Below the pieces are notes generated by a model. It worked only from the letters and a program-made list of their open reading frames with translations, ran no database searches and was not told the origin of the DNA. From assembly GCA_965215715.1 (NCBI GenBank), contig OZ244129.1, forward strand, positions 682,001 through 746,000: a stretch of 64,000 bases of DNA, written 5' to 3'. Position numbers and translations under genes: made by a program. Below are positions 59,045 to 64,000 of this stretch, piece by piece (the first letter of the stretch is position 1; the number at the start of each line of letters is the position of its first letter). The stretch is from HXMU1428-3 sp965215715 (GTDB lineage Bacteria > Pseudomonadota > Alphaproteobacteria > Rhizobiales > HXMU1428-3).

Positions 59045-59821
59045 TCAAAGATCGTTTTTGGTTATGGGGACCCATTCGCCTTCGATTAAATGGTCTTGAG
59101 GCAAAAAGCGCACTTTGTAATCCATCTTAGGGGATCCTTTAACCCAATAGCCTAAATAGACAAAAGGAAGATCGAGCGATTTTGCATAATCAATGGTCTC
59201 TAGAATGATGTATGTGCCCAAACTGCGCACTGAGAGCAGGGGCTCAAAAAAACTGTACACCAAAGAGATGCCATCACTTAAATGATCACACAGGGCAACG
59301 CCAATTAAATCTGTGCGCTGCACCGGTAAAGGAGGGGCTAAAGAGACTTGGGCGGCGGGGGATTTGGGCAGATGATATTCAGTTACAAAGCTATCAATGA
59401 CACTGTCTTCTACCATGGCTTGATAATCAAAAAGGGACATATCTGTCATGCCGCCATTGTTGTGGCGGGTGTCGATATAAGATTTAAACAAGGCATATTG
59501 TTCTGCATTGGAAATGGCCTGGCCGCGGGTGGTGATGATATCTTGATTGGCGCGCCAGACCCGTTTTTGAGATTTGGATTGTTTAAAATCATTAACCCGA
59601 ATGCGCACTGATATGCAGGCGGTGCAATTTTCACAATGGGGGCGGTAGGCAATGGTTTGCGAACGGCGAAAGCCATCGCTGTGCAGAAAATCAAAATGGG
59701 CTTGAGATTTTTCGCGGCCTAAATGGGTAAACAGTTTGCGTTCTCTTCGATTTGGCAAATAGGGACAAGGTTGCGGCCTTGTCAGGTAAAATTCGGGAAA
59801 ATTTTTCCGTTGTTCTGTCAA
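59045..59821 (-). CDS. bpt: Aspartate/glutamate leucyltransferase (Bpt)
   Basis: Adds leucine from its tRNA to N-terminal Asp or Glu, marking proteins for ClpAP. The 258-residue protein has the CPYLPNRRERKLFTHL start, the CENCTACISVRIRV Cys block, the GGMTDMS loop and DGISLVYSFFEPLLS...GTYIILE and LPFVYLGYWVKG. These match bacterial arginyl/leucyl transferases of the ATE family. Confidence 0.94.
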   Translation of the reverse strand: MTEQRKNFPEFYLTRPQPCPYLPNRRERKLFTHLGREKSQAHFDFLHSDGFRRSQTIAYRPHCENCTACISVRIRVNDFKQSKSQKRVWRANQDIITTRGQAISNAEQYALFKSYIDTRHNNGGMTDMSLFDYQAMVEDSVIDSFVTEYHLPKSPAAQVSLAPPLPVQRTDLIGVALCDHLSDGISLVYSFFEPLLSVRSLGTYIILETIDYAKSLDLPFVYLGYWVKGSPKMDYKVRFLPQDHLIEGEWVPITKNDL

Positions 59822-59899
59822 TCGAAACGCTCCAATGGCAGCGATAAGGTTTTTGCCCCTCTTTTGGCTTTGAGCTTTTTAAAGCCAGTGGGTCAAAGA

Positions 59900-61768
59900 T
59901 TACAGGTTAAAATAAAAAGGTGCAAATAAGGAATATGCAATCCAAATAAGTAAGATTAATGGCAAGCCGCCGCGCAAAAAGTCCTTAAAGCTGTAATTGC
60001 CAGGCCCCATAACGATCAGGTTGGTTTGATAGGCTATGGGGGTGGCAAACGAACAGTTCAGGGCAAAAATGAGCCCATAGACAAAGGGCATGGGGTCGGC
60101 GCCAATTTCACGGGCGGCACTGACCGCAATGGGGGCCATGAGGGCAGCGGTTGCCGCGTTTGATAAAAAGTTGGTTAAAATGGCCGTGAGAAGGAAAAAG
60201 GCTGATAAAAGAACGGCCGGTCCCAGACCAGAGAATGTGCTGACAACCCCTTGGGCGACATAGTTGGCCCCGCCTGTTATTTGCAGCGGTGTGGCCAGGG
60301 CAAAAGCGGTGCCGACAAGCAGGAACACCTTGCCATCAATGGCCCGCGAGGCTTGGCGCACATTTAGACAGCCTGTGGCAATCATGGCCACTGCGCCCAT
60401 TAAGGCGGCAATGGCAATGGGCAGCATGCTTGTTGCTGCAGCCCAAATTGTGATGCCAAAGATCACCAAAGCGTGCAGCGCATGATGGGTCTGGGGTAGT
60501 TCTTCTGTGAGCCAGTCAAGCAACAACAGGTTCCGGTTTGAGCGCAGGTGTTTTATGTCTTTGCGCTCACCGTGCAATAAAATCACATCACCTGCTTCAA
60601 TCCGAATGTTTTCCAGTGCGCCGCGCCCCATACGGGAGCGGCGTTGAATGCCAACAAAGTCCATTCCTGTCTCAGCATGAATGATTTCAGGATCAACATT
60701 GGCGCCAATTAGGCGCGAGGCGGGGGCAACCACAGCCTCTGCAATTAAAAGGGTGCCACGCCGGGTGGTGGTTTTGGTTTGATCTGTTTCCTCTTCTTCT
60801 TCTTCAGATTTGGTCTGACTTTGAGAGGGGCTTTGTAACAAGCTGTCAGCAAGCACTTTGCGTGTTGCTGCCAGAACAACGACATCGCTTTCTTGCAGTT
60901 GTACATCATCAAAAGGGGGCAGGTGTTGCACTAATCCGCGCCGTACCAAGCGAACGGTCATGTCACGTAATTTAGGGAAAAATCCAGCCTGGCTTTCAAA
61001 CCCAATCCAGGGATGGTGCTGCGTTATCGGGATTTGGGCGATGAATTGTTTGCCGGTATCTCCTTGTTGGGAGGCGCTATCTGTTTCTTCATTATCGCGA
61101 ATTAGGTAGGGCAAAATAAAGATTACATAGAGAGCCCCGATAGAGGCCAGCACCAGGCCTGGGATGGTGAAATCAAAAAAGCCAATTTTGGGGACATCAT
61201 TTTGTTCTGCAATGGTGGCCGCGATCAAATTGGCGCTAGATCCGATCAAGGTTGTCATACCGCCAAGAATGCACATGAAGCTTAACGGCATGAGGGCGCG
61301 CGACGCGCTGATGCCCATATTGTTGGCAACAGCGGCAATGATGGGAATGAAGATGACCACCACAGGGGTGTTGTTCATAAACGCAGATATGGTGCCGGCA
61401 ATAAGAAACGCCACGCCGAAAGCGAGCCACGGGCCAATACGGCCCAGCTTGGCAATGAGGTTTGCCGGGCCGTCAAGCGCGCCAGTGTTATACAGCCCCT
61501 GCCCGATCACCAACAGCGCCATAATGGCAAACAGGACTGGGTTGGCAAATCCTTTTAACAGCTCTGGTGCATTTAATTGATTGTTGCCTTCACTATCAAG
61601 CACTGGAAAAAGGTGGAAAAACACCAAAAGCAGGGCGACAATGGAGATCGAGGTTAGCTCGATTGGAATGCGATCATTGGCAAACAGAAAGATTGCCCCC
61701 AGGATCAGGCTGAACGTCACCCACATATGAAAATCTGGAAAGTCTAAAATGCTTGTGAAAAAAGACAT
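59900..61768 (-). CDS. SLC13-type permease with two RCK_C domains
   Basis: A 622-residue sodium-anion symporter of the divalent-anion family (DASS). About eleven to twelve helices flank two cytoplasmic RCK_C (TrkA-C) domains (about residues 250-320 and 335-415). The NTP-type hairpins (FMNNTPVVVIFIPI and FLSNAATAALMAPI) mark the transport sites. A Glu/Thr-rich linker (SEEEEEETDQTKTTTRR) lies between the RCK_C domains. Sulfate or a dicarboxylate is the likely substrate. Confidence 0.9.
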   Translation of the reverse strand: MSFFTSILDFPDFHMWVTFSLILGAIFLFANDRIPIELTSISIVALLLVFFHLFPVLDSEGNNQLNAPELLKGFANPVLFAIMALLVIGQGLYNTGALDGPANLIAKLGRIGPWLAFGVAFLIAGTISAFMNNTPVVVIFIPIIAAVANNMGISASRALMPLSFMCILGGMTTLIGSSANLIAATIAEQNDVPKIGFFDFTIPGLVLASIGALYVIFILPYLIRDNEETDSASQQGDTGKQFIAQIPITQHHPWIGFESQAGFFPKLRDMTVRLVRRGLVQHLPPFDDVQLQESDVVVLAATRKVLADSLLQSPSQSQTKSEEEEEETDQTKTTTRRGTLLIAEAVVAPASRLIGANVDPEIIHAETGMDFVGIQRRSRMGRGALENIRIEAGDVILLHGERKDIKHLRSNRNLLLLDWLTEELPQTHHALHALVIFGITIWAAATSMLPIAIAALMGAVAMIATGCLNVRQASRAIDGKVFLLVGTAFALATPLQITGGANYVAQGVVSTFSGLGPAVLLSAFFLLTAILTNFLSNAATAALMAPIAVSAAREIGADPMPFVYGLIFALNCSFATPIAYQTNLIVMGPGNYSFKDFLRGGLPLILLIWIAYSLFAPFYFNL

Positions 61769-61829
61769 AGATTTTATAAAACATCCATCTGATTAAGTAA
61801 GGGGCTAAAAAATATAAGTCGCCTTAGGC

Positions 61830-61856
61830 TATTATAGTTTGGAGTATTATAGTTTG
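61830..61856. repeat. Short direct repeat before the SLC13 gene
   Basis: TATTATAGTTTG occurs at 61830-61841 and 61845-61856 in the 118-bp gap between hemB and the permease gene. It may be a promoter or operator duplication. Confidence 0.5.
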
Positions 61857-61886
61857 AAAATGCTCAAATGCATAAATAGAGCGTGA

Positions 61887-62900
61887 TTAAACTTGTTGAT
61901 AGTCTTGTAAAAGGTGGGCTGCCTCGCAAGCAAAATAGGTCAAAATGCCATTGGCACCAGCGCGTTTGAAGCTGATTAAACTCTCTAAGATTACTTTGTC
62001 TCTATCAAGCCAGCCGTTCTCAATAGCGGCCATTAGCATGGCGTATTCACCAGAGACCTGATAGACAAAGGTTGGGCATTGGAAGGTTTGTTTGACCCGT
62101 TGGACAATATCAAGATAGGGCATGCCAGGTTTGACCATGACCATGTCTGCGCCTTCAGAAATATCAAGGCCCACCTCGTGCAAGGCTTCATCGGTGTTGG
62201 CTGGGTCCATTTGGTAGGTTTTTTTATCACCCTTTAATTTTATGTTTGAGCCGATCGCATCGCGAAAGGGGCCATAAAAGGCAGAGGCATATTTGGCGCT
62301 ATAGGCCATGATCTGCACGTCTTGAAAATTTTCCCGTTCCAATGCTTGGCGTATAAGCCCAATGCGTCCATCCATCATGTCGGAAGGGGCAATGACATCC
62401 GCGCCCGCTTTTGCTTGAGCAAGCGCTTGTTTGATGAGCACTTCAATGGTGCGGTCATTATCAATTTTGTCGTCAACCAAAATGCCGTCATGACCGTGGC
62501 TGGTGTATGGGTCAAGGGCGACATCACAGATCAGGCCAATTTCAGGCACGGCCTGTTTGATTGCTTTTATTGCCCGGCAAATCAGGTTGTCGGAATTAAA
62601 CGCTTCCTCAGCCAATTCGCTGCGTAAATTAGAGTCCGTGTTGGGAAACAGAGCAACAGCTGGAATGCCAAGGTCTTTTGCTTGTTGGATGGCTTTGATG
62701 GCCAGATCAATGGTTAGCCGCTCAACGCCTGGCATGGAGGCGATGGGTTGGCGTTCATTTTCCCCTTCAATGATAAACAGCGGCCAGATGAGATTTTGGG
62801 GCTGCAATGTGGTTTCTTGGGTGAGTGCGCGAGACCAAGCGGCTTGGCGATTGCGCCGCATGCGCGTGGAAGGGTATGATCTTGACGGAGGTTGGGTCAT
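61887..62900 (-). CDS. hemB: Delta-aminolevulinic acid dehydratase (porphobilinogen synthase)
   Basis: Joins two 5-aminolevulinate molecules to porphobilinogen for heme. The 337-residue protein has RMRRN and the active-site lysine pair (MAYSAKYASAFYGPFRDA and MVKPGMPYLDIV). The metal loop reads CDVALDPYTSHGHDG; Asp replaces the cysteines of zinc enzymes, so the magnesium-using form is likely, as in Pseudomonas and other alphaproteobacteria. Confidence 0.96.
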   Translation of the reverse strand: MTQPPSRSYPSTRMRRNRQAAWSRALTQETTLQPQNLIWPLFIIEGENERQPIASMPGVERLTIDLAIKAIQQAKDLGIPAVALFPNTDSNLRSELAEEAFNSDNLICRAIKAIKQAVPEIGLICDVALDPYTSHGHDGILVDDKIDNDRTIEVLIKQALAQAKAGADVIAPSDMMDGRIGLIRQALERENFQDVQIMAYSAKYASAFYGPFRDAIGSNIKLKGDKKTYQMDPANTDEALHEVGLDISEGADMVMVKPGMPYLDIVQRVKQTFQCPTFVYQVSGEYAMLMAAIENGWLDRDKVILESLISFKRAGANGILTYFACEAAHLLQDYQQV

Positions 62901-63054
62901 GGTTTTCTAACAATATATGTCCTTGGTCTTTATGCTCTCAGCATTGCTTTTTCATGTGCTTTTTGCAAGTGATAACAAAGGGATGAGGCGATTTTTCAGC
63001 TATTGATTGGGGATATGGTGAATAATTTTTTGATCCAAGGCTTAAAAGCGCCCG

Positions 63055-63375
63055 TTATGCCTCAAATGAACTGGTTTCTAATGTGTAATCGCGCTCAATT
63101 TTGACCACACAAATGCGGTAATCTTTAAAGATTGATTGCCTGCCTTTTGTCTGCGCTTGTTTATGGTCAAAATTTGCCTTCCAATTCTTTATCGCTGTTT
63201 CATCTTCCCAATAGGAAAGGGATAGTAATTTGTCTTTGTTTACAAGTGATTGGAACCGTTCAATAGAGATGAAGCCTGGCACGTCTATCAGTTGGGTGCG
63301 CAATTGGTTTGCTATGTCGAGATAGGTTTGTTTGGCCCCGTCTTTTATTTGGACTTCAAAAATGACAGCGTGCAT
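63055..63375 (-). CDS. Antibiotic biosynthesis monooxygenase-domain protein
   Basis: From the ATG at 63375 the protein has 106 residues; the frame is open to 63402. One ABM ferredoxin-like domain is visible (VIFEVQIKDGAKQTYLDIANQLRTQLIDVPGFISIERFQSL, then LLSLSYWEDETAIKNWKAN). Members include small cofactor-free monooxygenases and heme-degrading proteins. The substrate cannot be named. Confidence 0.85.
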   Translation of the reverse strand: MHAVIFEVQIKDGAKQTYLDIANQLRTQLIDVPGFISIERFQSLVNKDKLLSLSYWEDETAIKNWKANFDHKQAQTKGRQSIFKDYRICVVKIERDYTLETSSFEA

Positions 63376-63469
63376 GGCATTAAGCCTCCGGCGATTGGGC
63401 ATTTATGAAGTTATCATAAAAGAGAAATCACCTGAAAGCTTGATAATTTTTTCAATTTGATGAGGTTGA

Positions 63470-64000
63470 CTATTCACAAACGGGATAACGGCCCAGATCA
63501 AAGTGAAAATGATTTTTATGAGCTTCATTGGCCTCAGGCCCCAGCACAACAACAAATGTTTTGCACGCGCTTTTGTGAACGGCTTTTAAAAAGGCTGATT
63601 TTTCTTGGCCTTCTTCTTCAGGCCAATGTTTTAAGACGGAGACCACTTGCCCATTCTCTAGGGTAAAGCCGGCAATATCAAAGGCATTGGCCAGGGCATG
63701 TTCGGATAATTTTTTATTGGCATTATTATATCTATTGCGGCACGAGTAAGAGGCAACATTGTGGATCATTTTAACTCGAGATGATAAATGTTCGGTGGCC
63801 AAGGGTTGTAATTTGGTTTCTATCCATTTGGCCAGGCGCGCTGTCATGGCGCAATTTAACGTCGCCGGTGGGCTGATGGACACTTTTTTGCTCAGCACGG
63901 CAGATACGGCAGAGACCTTTAAAGGGGCAGGCGTGCCGCAAGCGTTAAACCGGATCGGTTTAATCGGTTTGACGGTAACATCAATGTTTTTCAGCAAGCT
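63470..64000 (-). CDS. Extensin-like C-terminal domain protein, 5' end outside the window
   Basis: The visible 176 residues continue beyond the right edge. The domain has CGTPAPLKVSAV, then the LNCAMTARLAKW block with Cys, then HNVASYSCRNRYN, LSEHALANAFDIAGF and the ending KNHFHFDLGRYPVC. The two His and Asp residues (SEHALANAFDI, HFHFD) resemble a zinc site of M15-type peptidases. Extensin-like proteins of Rhizobiales are secreted. The start and signal peptide are not visible. Confidence 0.85.
   Translation of the reverse strand, partial: SLLKNIDVTVKPIKPIRFNACGTPAPLKVSAVSAVLSKKVSISPPATLNCAMTARLAKWIETKLQPLATEHLSSRVKMIHNVASYSCRNRYNNANKKLSEHALANAFDIAGFTLENGQVVSVLKHWPEEEGQEKSAFLKAVHKSACKTFVVVLGPEANEAHKNHFHFDLGRYPVCE

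Noticed and set aside
1..64000. CRISPR array, rRNA genes or complete insertion sequences
   Set aside because: No regularly spaced repeats, no rRNA-like sequence and no DDE transposase with terminal repeats were seen.

Overview
This window looks like the chromosome of an alphaproteobacterium, probably of the Rhizobiales/Hyphomicrobiales. The evidence is a PopZ polar organizer with an N-terminal helix and a C-terminal oligomerisation module, an ATP12 chaperone gene beside crcB-rluC-HAD genes, split propionyl-CoA carboxylase genes, an arginyltransferase, an extensin-like protein and a HemB with Asp instead of Cys in the metal loop. The assignment rests on gene content only.

Layout. 1-8.3 kb is core: crcB end, rluC, a HAD phosphatase, ATP12, pccB, pccA, a secreted zinc-site protein, lipB, a small FliN-like protein and tRNA-Leu(GAG). 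From the 3' end of that tRNA (8385) to about 31.5 kb lies a mobile island. A large serine recombinase abuts the tRNA, and its reading frame runs antisense through it. Behind it come an orphan DNA methyltransferase, a ubiquitin-like conjugation cassette (Ubl-Ubl-E2 fusion, JAB-E1 fusion, DUF6527), a divergent HigB-like toxin with an XRE-ImmA/IrrE protein, a tyrosine recombinase, ParDE, an HTH protein, two paralogous Cys-knuckle proteins, a broken TraG/VirD4 gene, a MobC-like protein and a relaxase. The island ends with an AT-rich trio: a membrane patatin, a small secreted His-rich protein and a secreted HExxH protease-like protein. No type IV secretion genes are present, so the element looks mobilisable rather than self-transmissible.

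31.7-47.9 kb is a nitrate-respiration block. It holds narK1-narK2-narG-narH-narJ-narI-ppiC-like on the minus strand. Divergent from it are a regulator that fuses a NIT nitrate-sensing domain to a Crp/Fnr protein, then moeA, nnrS and a porin. Crp/Fnr-type operators lie upstream of narK1 and of moeA. The block ends at tRNA-Leu(UAA).

48-64 kb is core: a small secreted protein, a long gene-poor stretch, popZ, a DUF3365 heme protein, an XRE/MmyB regulator, an alpha/beta hydrolase, pyrB-pyrC, DUF599, ruvX-purT, bpt, an SLC13 permease, hemB, an ABM-domain protein and the end of an extensin-like gene.

The best candidates for an under-described system are the ubiquitin-like cassette with its divergent HigBA/ImmA neighbour, the patatin/His-rich/HExxH envelope trio, and the NIT-Crp/Fnr regulator of nitrate respiration. 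All functions are inferred from sequence reading; no database search was possible.
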